From Phocoena phocoena (lineage: Eukaryota; Chordata; Mammalia; Artiodactyla; Phocoenidae): 64,000 nucleotides of DNA. The notes under the pieces were generated by a model. That model was not told the origin of the DNA. It saw only the letters and a list, made by a program, of their open reading frames with translations, and searched no databases. Made by a program: the position numbers and the translations under genes. How positions within the stretch are numbered: position 1 is the stretch's first letter; every line of letters begins with the position of its first letter. Shown in pieces: positions 34,601 to 45,991 of the stretch. Location of the stretch: positions 110,498,313 to 110,562,312 of the forward strand of contig NC_089225.1 of assembly GCF_963924675.1 (NCBI RefSeq). The letters are read 5' to 3'.

Positions 34601-35339
34601 ATTCCTATCTGACGTTGTTTACGCAGAGCTGCCACCCCATATTGGCCCCAGTGGGCTACATAGAGCTTTTCCTAGTAGCTGAAGGATCGTCCTCTTCCTC
34701 TGATTTGGCTTGATTCACACCAGGTTTCTATTTGGCATCTAACTGGGACTCTACGTCATCAGTCAGGTGTACATGCTTCCACAGTGCCATCCTGAGCTGC
34801 AGACTCCACTTCTCTCCAGGCCCCAGAGTCACCCGCTCCCCAGTGCAGCCCGAGGACGTGGGACTCAGCTCTGCTCGTTCCAGAAGGGGCCGTGTTGCTC
34901 ACACAGCAGGGCTCACGTAGCGGAAGCTGATGTTGTATGGGGCGTCACGATGGGGAATGTCCAAAAGCAGATCATTGCAAAGCTGGTGGATGAGTTAAGT
35001 CTCCTCTGCCTCAGTGAACTGGGGCAAAAGGGACGTGAAAGGGCAGCCAGTTTGCTGCCTGATGGAGAAGCCTCTGCTCCTTCAGGACCTGCACAGGGAG
35101 AAGGTTGGGTCGTAGGAGCCGAGTAAATAAGGAGTGAAGAAAGGATGGGGCAACAGGGACCACCCAGCGGAGCACTTGAGCAGTTCTCGGTGGTCCTGTC
35201 TCTGGTGAAACCTTGGAGCTATTGATGTGAGATGCAGAGGGCCTTGCTCCTGGCTTGGGAGCTGCAGGAGGCTAGAGACCAGGTCACATGCCTCTTCCCC
35301 TGTCTTCCCTTCCTTCTCTGGGCCCATAGGTGGCTCTTC
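34601..35339. other. Intronic sequence without recognised genes
   Basis: No feature recognised. Confidence 0.5.
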
Positions 35340-35510
35340 AGACGTTTCTGTTAATTGACTTAATTCAAGTAAATCATTTAAACCAGAGAAGATATCTTGC
35401 TGATTAAATTACTAACACTCATTGGACTTTACCAAGAATGTCATAGTCGTTAATGAAATTTTAAAAAGCTTAATTGAAGTGCTTAATTGTGGACGTTACC
35501 GATGCCAGGT
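35340..35510. promoter_or_regulatory. Homeodomain-motif-rich segment
   Basis: Contains ctgttaattgacttaattc, gattaaattactaac, cgttaatgaaat, gcttaattgaagtgcttaattgtgg: at least six TTAAT/ATTAA cores in 170 bp of repeat-free sequence. Confidence 0.3.
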
Positions 35511-37984
35511 GGTACCATGCAAGAGGAGTGTCAAAGACACCCCCGTCCTGGGGCCTCGCCCTGTAAGTAGAGATCAGGAGGCCAGGACCTGATGTGAATG
35601 ATGACGTGTCTGGTTTGGGATTATTACATAATCGCTCATTGCACAGTGCCTATGCACCAGGCACCAGGGATTCGGGGCTGAAAAGCAGAATTGCAGCTCT
35701 TCAGCCTGGCCCTGACTGTGCGTGTACGTGTGCGTGTGTGCGTATGTGTGTGCGTAAATGTGCAGTGGTTCTCAGTCAAGGCCTGGGTGAAATACGGAGC
35801 TGGTTGTGTTCGCACCTTTGGTATTTGGGATGCAGGGTCTCCATAGAGGAACCTGATGGTTAGAGAGGAAGGCTTGCCTAGGAGAAGTGATGCTCGCCAT
35901 ACGGATTCTGAGAAGGAATTGGCCACGAAGAGGAGGAGAAGCATGTCTGGGCCGTGGTGGCCATTTGTGTAGCAGGATTCAGAGAGCACACGTTGTGGCA
36001 TCTGCAATGGGTTCTGTCCGGCTCGGAAGTGGACAGTGAGCCCGGGGGCCGGCAGCGAGGCTGGAGGGCAGCCATGTCCGGTTGGGCAGGAACCCTTGTC
36101 CTCCCTGGGGTTCGGAACCCATTAAGGAATGAGACCCTGGAAGATCGGATGACTACTTTTTATTAGTAAAGCTGTCCTGGGAAATGAAGCTTATCTGGGC
36201 TTCCTTCTCTGGGAACCAGAATCAGACAGACTTGCCCATGTGGTTCCAGGCAGCGTGGGAGCCCCAGACCGAAGGGATGGAGAAGGGACAGCCTGTCCCA
36301 AGCCGGCCATCACCTAAGTCACTTGTCAGTGGGTCGGACCTTCCCTGGAGGGCTTGGGAAGAGGCCAGGAGTGTCTGCTTCGTGGGAGCCGGGATCCATG
36401 GGAAGTGATAACAGGAGGGGAGAATCCACCCCTCCCAAGTGTGAAAGAGCCCCATTTTGCTGAGAAATTTCGGTTCTGACGTCTGTCTGGTGACGGGAGT
36501 GTTTGCAGAACTTTGAGCGGGACAAGGCCCGTGAGAGTCACCTTTGCGGAGGTCGCCCTGCAGTGTGTCCTTTGAGTGGCAGTGAGGAGAGGACAGCTTT
36601 GGAAGCTGCTTCAGAAACCAGCCACAGGCAGACGAGGTTTGCGTCAAGGCATTGGCAGTGAGGGTGAACTGAAGAGAAATTCCGGTGGCAGAATCGATCT
36701 ATTCTGGCTCCTCTGCCCGTGCCCTGGGGTGGCTCGGGTGGTGCAGAGTTAGAGGCGAGGCCCAGGTTGGGACACTGAGGTGCATCCAAGGGCAGGTGTG
36801 GCGTTGGTTATGGGATACACGGTTCTAGAAGTAGGAAGGGCACAAAGCAAGGCTGCATATAGATTTGGGAGCCATAGGCATGGAGAGAAAAGGGCCAAAG
36901 AAGGAAGCCTAGAAGCAGCCACGTTCAAAGAACCGGTGAAGGAGGCTGAGAAAGAGGTTCCAGCCAGGAGAGGAAACACAGGAAAGTCAGCGTCATGGGA
37001 GGAGGAACCATCATCAGTGCCTAGGGCGGCCCAGAGGCCAAGAAGGATGCGCCTGGCCTCCAGCTGGTCACCAGCGACCTTGGCAATGGCAGGTCCAGCC
37101 AAGGGGATGGAGGCGGAAGCCGGGTTGCAGTGGTCAGCAGAGCAAGGGAGAGTCTGTGAGGGGACAGGGCCAAAGGGTACACAGTCCCTGTCCTGGGAGC
37201 CGTAGAGTCTCGGGGCGGGGGGTGCTTCCTTGCCAGGTGGCAGTGTTTGGGGCCGTCATGGGGGCCGACAGAGTGTCTGAACCCCTGTTCTGCTGCCGGT
37301 GCCCCCTCTGCCTTGTTTTCCTCAACCGCGAGGATTAAATGACTCAGTAGACGGGAAGTGCAGACCGCTGGCCCATCGTTCAGATGTAAGGGACAAAGAA
37401 GAGGGGGGAGAGGGAGGGGAGGGGGACACCCCCAGTTACCTGGTGAGAGGTGGGCCTGACTCCCTTGGTGTGACCAGATTCGTTCTTTCTGCTCCTCCTT
37501 CAGTGCAAATGATTTGAGAAACAAAGCAGAAGCAGAAATCGGGCATTAGGCCAGGATTTAATGAGGTCTTATTTGCGAGCTATCTGAGAGTCTTATCTTT
37601 ACATGCTAATTAAAAGATGCCATTTATCATCTGTCCAATAGAGAATTTAAAATTTGTGGGGAAAGTAAACGTATAACTGGCTTTTCTTGTTGCTTAAGTT
37701 TGTAAATAAACTTCTTTCTAGTTGAAGAATGGAAATACGTTTATGAAAGTATACTTAAGGGTACGGCTGAAAAAGAATGATCTCAGAGTCGTCACCCAGG
37801 TCAGGAAGGGGCCACTGCCAGCCCCCAGGAGCCCCTCGTGCCTCTCCCAGGCACCAGCAGTTTGCTTGCTTGCTTTTGAAGTTTCTACAGTGTAATTACA
37901 GATATGGTTGAAGGGGCTCGTTAAAGGATATGTTTTATCTATTACCCAAATAAAATTTCAAAATTGTGGAGGGAGTCGTATACA
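35511..37984. other. Intronic sequence, partly purine-rich
   Basis: A (GT/GC)-rich microsatellite-like tract lies at about 35718-35756. 36160-37200 is G/A-rich on the + strand and yields chance open frames such as 36780-37205. 37400-37425 is a GGGGA-rich run. No exon or named repeat. Confidence 0.45.
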
Positions 37985-38010
37985 TCATTCATTCATTCAT
38001 TCATTCATTT
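37985..38010. repeat. (CATT)n short tandem repeat
   Basis: About six copies of CATT. Confidence 0.9.
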
Positions 38011-38034
38011 ATACTTGAAGGTATTTGAACATTT

Positions 38035-38130
38035 TTTGCCTTCCAGTTTTACTGAGATATAATAAAATATCTATGTAAAATAGATACAAAATTAAATAGA
38101 AGTCTTTTACCTTTGATGAGAACTCCTGGG
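38035..38130 (-). repeat. Old L1 3' fragment
   Basis: 'ccttccagttttactgagatataataaaatat' fits the antisense 3' end of ancient L1 subfamilies. Short and diverged. Confidence 0.4.
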
Positions 38131-39690
38131 GTTTACGCCCCTAACAACTTCCGTGTATAACCGACAGCTGTGTTAACTGTTACGCATTTATCATGCTCGT
38201 TACACCCCTAGGAAGTGACTTTTAAAACGACACCAAGTACTAGCATTGCCACATCAGGTTAATGAAATTGGCGGGGCGTCTGGTAAAGGAGCAGACATTT
38301 TCCGTCACTGCCAACGGCAGCATTTCAGACTTAGGCTTAGCGCCTCGGGCAACTTTATAGGAAAGCAAGTCACCAAAATAGGAAACATCACACCTCGATG
38401 ATAGAGTCCAGATTCTTTTAAGGAATCTCAAGTGATTGTGTTTCTGTTTTCTCATTCGTGCATTGCATGTGTTTATGTAAAATACGTGACGTATTCATTT
38501 GTGGAATGATCCAATGCAGACAGAAACTCAGTGATTATAAAAATTTCCCAGCCAGTGTAATCTGGGATGTAAGTACTATTCATGTTCTAAGTCTCCTGAC
38601 ATTTAAATGTTCCAAATCTCAGGAGAAGTTGATGATTATAGTTACAAGAGAACACTGCCTCCCTGCCCCTGGCATCCCGTTTCCCTTGAGTTGTTATCGG
38701 GGCGGGGGGCCCTTCCACTCACACAGCCCAGCCCGGCCCTGTGGCCTGCAGTGGGCCGGGGGCTTTCCACTGTGGAGGAGAAGGTGGCCCAGCCTTACAA
38801 AACAGTCGCCTTATCTCCTTTTCCTTCTTAAGTCAGATACTACCCCCACTTTTATGGGTGATCCTGTAACTCCTAAAGCAGTCTATGTATTTTAGAACAA
38901 AATATTTGTAACTCATTTCTTTTCTTCCATGTGTGTGTAGACATAAAAATTATGGGGAAATACAACAAATAGGGTTGAAGGTTCTAGTTAAATTTAAAAG
39001 AATGCTACCAGTTATTAGCAGCTGTGACTTTGGGTTTTTTTATAATAAATGTGGCCAAGCAGTAATTCGGTGGACAGAAGAACCGTAGTACTTGACGTGT
39101 GGGTCACGCTTCGCACAGCCCTGTTCTGTGAGAGGGTTTAATGGGAAAAGGTTCTCTCTGCCCATGAACTTGCTCTTTCCAGCCTCCACGTGGGAAGGAG
39201 GGAACATGGATTTGCATTTGGAGTTTCATAAAATGGATTTTAATAACGTATTTGACTTGTCTTAGAAAGTTTCTCAAATCTCCCCTTAGAGTAGAAAACA
39301 CTTATAGAAAATGTCTACGAAGTTCTCCCAACAGCTTCACCCTGTTTAATTCTGACGTTTGTGTTTTTTCTATGAGATTTAAGGTGAAAGTCAGTATGGT
39401 CATCCGACTGAACAGTGACTCTGAGGCCAGGAGTAGTTGAACACAAGAAAACACCTTTTGCTCTTTTTCAGAAAAAAAAAGGAAAAAAATAGAAGTAAAT
39501 TGGCAGTCACCCAAACAATCATGATTCTAAGTTAATTTACTTTTGGTTTGGGGATTTCAGTTCACCTATAAGACACACGTTTTGCGGCTGTTGGAATCTG
39601 ATCTTAGGTTTTAGTTTTGAGTTCACATAATGATTTTTAAAATATTCTAATGTGCGTCTTCAAAGACCCCAGATCGATACGCCAATGGTT
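38131..39690. other. Intronic sequence without recognised genes
   Basis: No feature recognised. AT-rich except 38690-38790. Confidence 0.5.
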
Positions 39691-39694
39691 TTGA

Positions 39695-39800
39695 AATGAC
39701 AGAGTGTTGCGATATTCCTTTGTAATTTAAACGTGATTAGCTGGTGAAGGTTATGATCAGTACACTACGGGAGGATAAATTAATTGATATCATCCTTTCA
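39695..39800. promoter_or_regulatory. Conserved-looking non-coding segment
   Basis: gtaatttaaacgtgattagctgg and ggataaattaattgatatcatcc in repeat-free sequence 1.3 kb upstream of the exon-proximal region. A regulatory role is inferred weakly. Confidence 0.22.
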
Positions 39801-41023
39801 GGATGGTAAGAGGCCTATCGGAGGTGGGATGTAACTAATGAAGCTGCTTCTTCATCTCTGTGAGCCATTTTTTATATATTGCATTTTCACTTAATCATAT
39901 TTATACTATCATTCATTTACATGAAAGCCATAAGCTGTGGACAAACCAGTTCCTTCTTAAAATTATGTTCATCTGGAGAAGAAATCATCTGCGGACACTG
40001 TGTGTGCTCCTTCTGTAACATAAGCTATTGCTGGGGACGGTGGTGTGTTTTCCTTTGCGTGGGTATTTTTTAAATCAGCAACCTCTCTGGACAAAGATAA
40101 GGATTGAATATCATTGAACTTAATTACAGCTATTCCCCAAAGACACACATCTATTCACATAAAAGCTATAGTTATTCTCGTGTAGTGACACCTATTGGTG
40201 TAGGAAGAGTTTTCTAATTGTTGGCTTCCTTTCCAGTTAAATCCAATATGCTGTATCAGCCAGCCTATTTGCCAAAAGAAGTTATGGCTGGTTGAATTTA
40301 GATTTGTATTGATTAAGATAAACTCCCAATGTGTATAGCCGTATATTTAAATTAAAAAAGTCTTTGACATAATTACATGTCCTTGAATATAATTCTATGC
40401 GGTAGCCTGTAGAGTTAAGAGTAATTCTTTAGGCTATGCAAAAAAAATAGATTTTTGATTTTCCAGAGGGTTTGGTTTAAATTACCCTGTCTTATTTAGG
40501 ATTATTTTTGCTGCAAGTAACTGGGGGAAAAGTCCTATTATTAGAATAATTTAAACAAGATAGGTGTGTCTTTTTGTGTTTTACCTATAAAGCGTCTGAG
40601 GTTTGCGCAAGGCTGCCGAGCCAGAGGCCTAGCACCTAGAAGGGGCTTGTGTCCCACCAAGTGTGGCTTCCTTCTGCAAGATCGCTTCCAGAGCTACAGC
40701 CAACATATGTGCTTTTTACATAGCAAGAAGGAAAAAGACATAAGGAAGAAATGGGCCGGGGCAGCTCTCTCAAGGATGTTTCCTGGGTACCGCCATGTGA
40801 CCCTCCTGCTGCCATCCCATTGGCCAGAGCTTGCTTGCATGGCCACATTTAGCTGGGGTGCAAGGGGATGGACCGGAGGAAGCTCCAGGAAATGTCATAT
40901 CTATTCTGGTAGTCCTGTGCCCAACTAAAAATCAGGAATTCTTTACCACGGATGAAAGGAATAGTGGATAACGGAGACAGCCCTCGGTCTCCACCACATT
41001 CCCTCTGTTTGGAAGCCAGCCTC
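39801..41023. other. Exon-proximal intronic sequence
   Basis: No repeat or additional exon recognised. The last ~35 nt before 41056 supply the branch point and pyrimidine tract for the first AGAP1 exon. Confidence 0.5.
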
Positions 41024-41055
41024 ACGTAGACTTCTTCTGTCTTCCTGTCCACTAG

Positions 41056-41183
41056 TTGCCCAGAAGATTGTTGCCACGAGGAAGAAGCAGCAGCTGTCCA
41101 TCGGGCCCTGCAAGTCCCTACCCAACTCTCCGAGCCACTCATCTGTCTGTTCCGCACAGGTGTCTGCCGTGCACATCAGCCAG
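41056..41183 (+). CDS. AGAP1: AGAP1 internal coding exon: end of GTPase-like domain and start of linker
   Basis: AGAP1 is a GTPase-activating protein for Arf GTPases on endosomes and is linked to AP-3 trafficking. This exon follows a pyrimidine-rich tract and an 'actag' acceptor. Its first two bases complete a Val codon, so the upstream intron is phase 1. Then come 42 whole codons beginning AQKIVATRKKQQLSIG and ending SAVHISQ, followed by donor CAG|gtatgt. This matches AGAP1 from about residue 225 to 267, as remembered from the human protein: the last helix of the GTPase-like domain, then a Ser-rich linker. A later acceptor at cccag|AAG (start 41064) is possible, but the earlier one restores the expected Val-Ala-Gln. 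A likely branch point is the A at 41024 (cctcac). The length, 128 bp, is not a multiple of three, so skipping it would shift the frame. The preceding exon is not in the window. Confidence 0.95.
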
Positions 41184-41475
41184 GTATGTTGGTCCCGTGA
41201 GAGGTTGGACTGAAAAGCAGGTCAGAACCCAGGAGGACACACCTGCCAAATAGTGTTCTCAGCCAGCTCCAAGGTGATTTGTTTTTTTCTTTTCAACTTT
41301 ATAAATAACAGCATGTCGGTAATTGACTTAACATCTCCTTCAGAAACTGCTGTGGCCAAGTGGTTTTTATGGGAATCATTCTTTAATATTCCCTGTCTTC
41401 ACGCTGCCTGTGTTATGAGGCATGCTGGCTGGAGTGGAGGTGCGGGGTGTGTACTGCCATCTCTGCTGTTGATTT

Positions 41476-41684
41476 TTTTTTTTTTTTTTTTTTGCGGTAC
41501 GCGGGCCTCTCACTGTTGTGGCCTCTCCCGTTGTGGAGCACAGGCTCCGGACGCGCAGGCTCAGCGGCCATGGCTCACGGGCCCAGCCGCTCCACGGCAG
41601 GTGGGATCTTCCCGGACCGGGGCACGAACCCGTGTCCCCTGCATCGGCAGGCGGACTCTCAACCACTGCGCCACCAGGGAAGCC
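41476..41684 (-). mobile_element. CHR-type SINE, recent copy with perfect duplication
   Basis: Antisense: a ~20-nt T-run, 'gcggtacgcgggcctctcac', CpG-rich body, head ending 'ccaccagggaagcc'. The 15-bp duplication ctctgctgttgattt is identical on both sides (41461-41475 and 41685-41699). The CpGs are mostly intact, so the insertion is young. Confidence 0.96.
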
Positions 41685-42192
41685 CTCTGCTGTTGATTTA
41701 AATGACCCCACGTTGGTCCTCATTCTCGTCTGCTTGTAGGTTGGGCAGTTGTGGGTGAATCTCAGTGGCTAATCCTACAATATGCTTCAATATGGTAGCA
41801 GCCCTCAGTTATAACTCCCGTCTCCCGTAGGCCCTGTGGAAACTAGTATCTTTCCATTGCAACATTTTGCTGTTTACTTGGGAACAAACAATATAACTAT
41901 CACTTTGAAGAACCTAACCAAAAACCCAGTAAGGAACTGTTGGCTTATTTTTGCCTGCCCGTGTGTCTTTGGTTAACATTTCTTAGGCGGGTGTTATATT
42001 GGCACTCTTTAAAGAGAGGCAGTGAGAAGGTTTGGTATCGTGCTTTTGGTAGCGTGAAGAGTCGAGAAGTGCGTTTACAGCGGGGTCCTGTGAAGGCACG
42101 CTCAAGGACGTTAAATCCCACGCAGGCATCTGTAATTCTCTCTGAATCTTGAAAAATCTTCCAGAAGCTTTCACATTTCCAAGAGGTCATTT

Positions 42193-42446
42193 GCTTCTTT
42201 TTTTTTTTAAATGAATTTTTATTGGAGTCTACTTGGTTTACAATGTTGTGTTAGTTTCAGGTGTACAGTAAAGTGAATCAGTTACACATATACATGTATC
42301 CGCTCTTTTTTAGATTCTTTTCCCATATAGGCCATTACAGAGTACTGAGCAGAGTTCCCTGTGCTGTACAGGAGGTCCTTAATTAATTATCCATTTTATA
42401 TATAGTAGTGTGTAAATGTCAATCCCAGTCTCCCAATGTATCCCTT
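42193..42446 (-). repeat. L1 3' end with exact target-site duplication
   Basis: Antisense L1 tail from the T-run through 'ggtttacaatgttgtgttag' to 'cccagtctcccaatgtatcc'. The 13-bp duplication caagaggtcattt is identical at 42180-42192 and 42447-42459. Confidence 0.93.
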
Positions 42447-42607
42447 CAAGAGGTCATTTTCAAAGTGTGAGTTTTGGTTCTACTGGGCAGAATTGCACTC
42501 TTTCTCCTTCTAATCTGGAGCAGTGAAGGGACTGTAGAAACCACTTCGTTCAACCAACCCCTTCCCTTTTCAGAGGAAATAGAAAATAATGACATTTTAA
42601 CTCTCAG

Positions 42608-42842
42608 ATTTTTTAACATCTTTACTGGAGTATAATTGCTTTACATTGCTGTGTTAGTTGCTGCTGTATAACAAAGTGAATCAGCTGTACGTATACATAT
42701 ATCCCCATATCCCCTCCCTCTTGTGGCTCCCTCCCACCCACCCTATCCCACCCCTCTAGGTGCTCACAAAGCACCGAGCTGATCTCCCTGTGCTCTGCGG
42801 CTGCTTCCCACTAGTATCTGTTTTACACTTGGTAGTGTATAA
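42608..42842 (-). repeat. L1 3' end
   Basis: Antisense: 'ttactggagtataattgctttacattgctgtg', 'gtatacatatatccccatatcccc', 'ttttacacttggtagtgtat'. A different 3' subfamily from its neighbour. No clear duplication seen. Confidence 0.85.
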
Positions 42843-43034
42843 GATCAAACGAAAGAGACTTCTCTGTCTTAAGTCACTTTCCTTAGACAAAACGCGCTGA
42901 GCTGATCAGTCTTTTCTAGGAGGAAACGGTGCCTGCTTGCTGCTGATGCCACCGGCCAGGCCGCGCCTCCATGCAACTTGCTGGCTTGTGGGTTATGACC
43001 CCACGTAGGTGGCGGGTTAGACTCCTGGAGCGTG

Positions 43035-43337
<303 letters not shown>

Positions 43338-43699
43338 TAACGAGAAGAGTGCTGAGTTCTGTGGAAGTCTCAGAAAATTATAGGATGCCACGACGCAGGT
43401 GTAGAGCAAAGCGGGACTTCCTCAGTTGCAGGGGGTCCTGACGTGTGTCAGAAATGAAGAGCAAGGGGTTTGTATAAAGGTCTCTGTTATCCTGTGACTT
43501 TCTTGGTCTCTAGCTGAAGACTTGTCACATTAGATACATGGAGGTGACAGACTGCCAGAATTCCCCAAACGTGTGCATCAGGCCTTTCAGATGAGGTGTA
43601 TAAAGCCATATCAATGCACAGATCCCCTTCTCCTCGGGCTGGAGCACTGAGGACTTAGCTCAGGGTCTTTAGCAGCTCACAGACAGAAGCCAGTCCGCT

Positions 43700-43857
43700 T
43701 GGACTTTTCTTCAGAACCATCTGCGGAGCATTTTAAAACTCTACATCAGCTCTCAGGGCTCAGGTTTACGAACTCAGAATCTGTGCGTGGGGCCCAGGCG
43801 TATGTAGTTTTTCAAAGTTCCCTGGGCAGTTGGGACGCAGAGAACCCCTGAACTACA
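43700..43857. repeat. MER5-like hAT fragment
   Basis: 'accatctgcggagcattttaaaac...tcagaatctgtgcgtggggcccagg...gttccctgggcag' follows the order of MER5-type elements ('cacctggggagctttaaa...ctgattctgtaggtctggggtgggg'). Old. Confidence 0.55.
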
Positions 43858-44035
43858 GAGGACACACAGCAGACATTACCAATCAATCATGGAAGGCTTT
43901 GCAGTGGAGCCCAGAACTCGGGGCCACAGAACTCCAGGCAGAGCTCCTACTGCCGTGTGACTGGAGTCATTTGATTTGAGAACACTTTCCCTCCCGGGAC
44001 TAGGTCTGTGCATTACAAGTGTATGGTTTCAGAGC

Positions 44036-44264
44036 AGGGGTTCTCAGCCAGGCGGTTTTGCACTCCCAGAAATTCGGCCATTTCTGGAGAAAGTGTGAAT
44101 TGTCTCAGCTCGGGGGTGGGTGTGGGTGTGGTCCTGCAGGCATCTAGTCTGTGTAGCAACCATGGAGCTGCTAAACATCCTGCGAGGCACGGGCCAGCCC
44201 CACAACAAAGAGGTCTCCAGCCGCCAGTGTCAGGGTGCCCTGTTGTAAACCACTTGACTTCTCC
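44036..44264 (+). repeat. Old hAT-type DNA transposon
   Basis: Starts 'caggggttctcagccaggcg', continues 'ggccatttctggagaaa', 'ggcatctagtctg', 'gctgctaaacatcctgcgaggcacgggccagccccacaacaaag', and ends near 'gttgtaaaccact'. This is the full order of a common mammalian non-autonomous hAT-Charlie-type element. Confidence 0.75.
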
Positions 44265-44405
44265 TCTTGGTTGATTATTGCTGACTTAGATGCAAAGGAG
44301 TTCAGTATTTCCTGGCTTAAACTGAAGGAAGATTCTGCAGGGGTGGCCGCAAGTCTCTTATCTGACCCACTGCCCTTACTTGGAGATGGCATTCTTTCTT
44401 CCTTG

Positions 44406-44536
44406 TTTTTTTTTTTTTTTTTCCTTTGGCGGCACTGCAAGGCTTGTGGGATCTCAGTTCCCCGACCAGGGATTGAACCCGGGCCCTCGGCAGTGAGAGT
44501 GCGGAGTCCTAACCACTGGACCGCCGGGGAATTCCC
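44406..44536 (-). mobile_element. tRNA-derived SINE, short older type
   Basis: Antisense: T-run, 'ggcggcactgcaaggcttgtgggatctcagttcc', 'attgaacccgggccctcggcag', head 'ccactggaccgccggggaattccc'. This is the 'gggaattccctggyggtccagtgg' family shared by cetaceans and ruminants. Near-duplicated flanks agatggcattctt and agatggcgttctt bracket it. Confidence 0.88.
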
Positions 44537-44759
44537 TGAAGATGGCGTTCTTGATGGTAAACGAGGCTACCAAGTACGATAGATGCCCCATCCCTTTCCC
44601 ACCACGTTCATAACAGTTTTCCCATCAGATAAGTCTCTAGTGCCAAGGTCTATTGCCAACAGCGAACACCCCCTCCTCACAACTCTCCCCTTCCCTTTGC
44701 TCTCTGCCCTGTGCCATGTGAGGTCTGCCAGATGCTGCTGTTGGAGGGCCAGAGTGAGG

Positions 44760-44850
44760 ATCAGACGGGCTCAGACCCTGTCCTGCACTGCCAGCAGCTG
44801 CTTGACCTTGGGCAACTTACTTAACCTCTCTGAGCTGGAAACAATGGTAG
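44760..44850 (-). repeat. MIR fragment
   Basis: 'cagctgcttgaccttgggcaacttacttaacctctctgagctggaaac' is the MIR core in antisense. Confidence 0.75.
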
Positions 44851-44980
44851 TTGTGGTGAGGCTGCTAAGAAGATTCCCTGTAGGGGCGAAGAGTCTTTGT
44901 GGCCTTGCTTTCATTTTTATCTCACCACCACTAATGTTATGGAATGACTTCTCTTAACGCATAAGCAAAAGTAGTTGTAG

Positions 44981-45310
44981 AGGGCTTCCCTGGTGGCACA
45001 GTGGTTAAGAACCCGCCTGCCAGTGCAGGGAACACGGGTTCGAGCCCTGGTCCGGGAAGATCCCACATGCCGTGGAGCAGCTAAGCCCATGCACCACAGC
45101 TACTGAGCCTGTGCTCTAGAGCCTGTGAGCCACAACTGCTGAAGACTGCGCACCAAGAGCCCGTGCTCCGCAACAAGAGAAGCCACCGCAGTGAGAAGCC
45201 CGCGCACCTCAACAAAAGTAGCCCCCGTTCGCCGCAACTAGAGCAAGCCTGCGCTTGGCAACGAAGACCCAACGCAGCCAAAAATAAATTAATTAAAAAA
45301 AAAAAAAAGA
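44981..45310 (+). mobile_element. CHR-type SINE, longer form, sense to AGAP1
   Basis: Starts agggcttccctggtggcaca, 'ggttcgagccctggtccggg' B-box region, the 'ctactgagcctgtgctctagagcc' and 'caacaagagaagccaccgcag' body, 'aaataaattaattaaaa' tail. The 8-bp duplication agttgtag lies at 44973-44980 and 45311-45318. Confidence 0.92.
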
Positions 45311-45318
45311 AGTTGTAG

Positions 45319-45759
45319 GGCTGTGTAATAGATTGGGAGGGAGGCAATTAGGTGTCTGTAAAATACAGGTGAATATCTGATATGCGTAAATCTGTACATG
45401 AATGAGATGCTTTACTGTGGAATTTCTTCAGACATGCCGTCACCTAAGCAGCACGTGTGGCTTATCCAACACCTGTAACACTTCTGTCCGCCCAGGTGGG
45501 GTCTTCCAGGTGAGAAGGTGTCACCTCACAGAACAGGCTGTGCACTGACTCATGGCTCAGTGGACCTGAGATGCCCATTGCCGAAGATGCAGAGAGACTG
45601 GGCCGTGAGCAGGGCACCAGCGTAGCAGGGAGGGGCCTTCTCGGGTGTGGCGGGAAGAGGGAACACCCATGCTCACACCTTCTAAGGGTCACCTTTCCTT
45701 GTCCCTGGCTTTGGTTTCTGTTCAAGGTGAGAGGTGAGAACCAGGAAGTCTCTTTAAAA
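45319..45759. other. Intronic sequence without recognised genes
   Basis: Nothing recognised between the two sense SINEs. Confidence 0.5.
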
Positions 45760-45772
45760 TGGGGCTGCTCTG

Positions 45773-45978
45773 GGCTTTCGTGGTGGCGCGGTGGTTGAGA
45801 GTCCGCCTGCCGATGCAGGGGACGCGGGTTCGTGCCCCGGTCCGGGAAGATCCCACATGCCGCGGAGCGGCTGGGCCCGTGAGCCATGGCCGCTGAGCCT
45901 GCGCGTCCGGAGCCTGTGCTCCGCAACGGGAGAGGCCACAGCAGTGACAGGCCCGCGTACCATTAAAAAAAAAAAAAT
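45773..45978 (+). mobile_element. CHR-type SINE, recent copy, sense to AGAP1
   Basis: Starts ggctttcgtggtggcgcggtgg (a mutated head), complete body, 'gcccgcgtaccattaaaaaaaaaaaa' tail. Flanks tggggctgctctg (45760-45772) and tgggtctgctctg (45979-45991), 12 of 13 identical. Confidence 0.93.
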
Positions 45979-45991
45979 TGGGTCTGCTCTG

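Larger units (their letters stand above)
1..41055 (+). other. AGAP1: AGAP1 intron (3' part of a large intron)
   Basis: This is inferred to be intron because the first recognised exon starts at 41056 in phase 1 and no upstream AGAP1 coding sequence (nucleotide-binding part of the GTPase-like domain) is recognisable. Large introns are usual for AGAP1. Open reading frames here are short, lack family resemblance, or run through SINEs. Named repeats and candidate regulatory segments inside it are listed separately. Confidence 0.85.

Noticed and set aside
36780..37205. A 141-codon + strand open frame with Glu/Lys/Arg-rich text
   Set aside because: Purine-rich intronic sequence; open on both strands and without splice signals or recognisable similarity.
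1..41055. Earlier AGAP1 exons (GTPase-like domain with the nucleotide-binding segment)
   Set aside because: I looked for coding text just before the VAQKIVATRKK segment and did not find it. An exon missed by eye is possible; a translated alignment of AGAP1 to this interval would decide.
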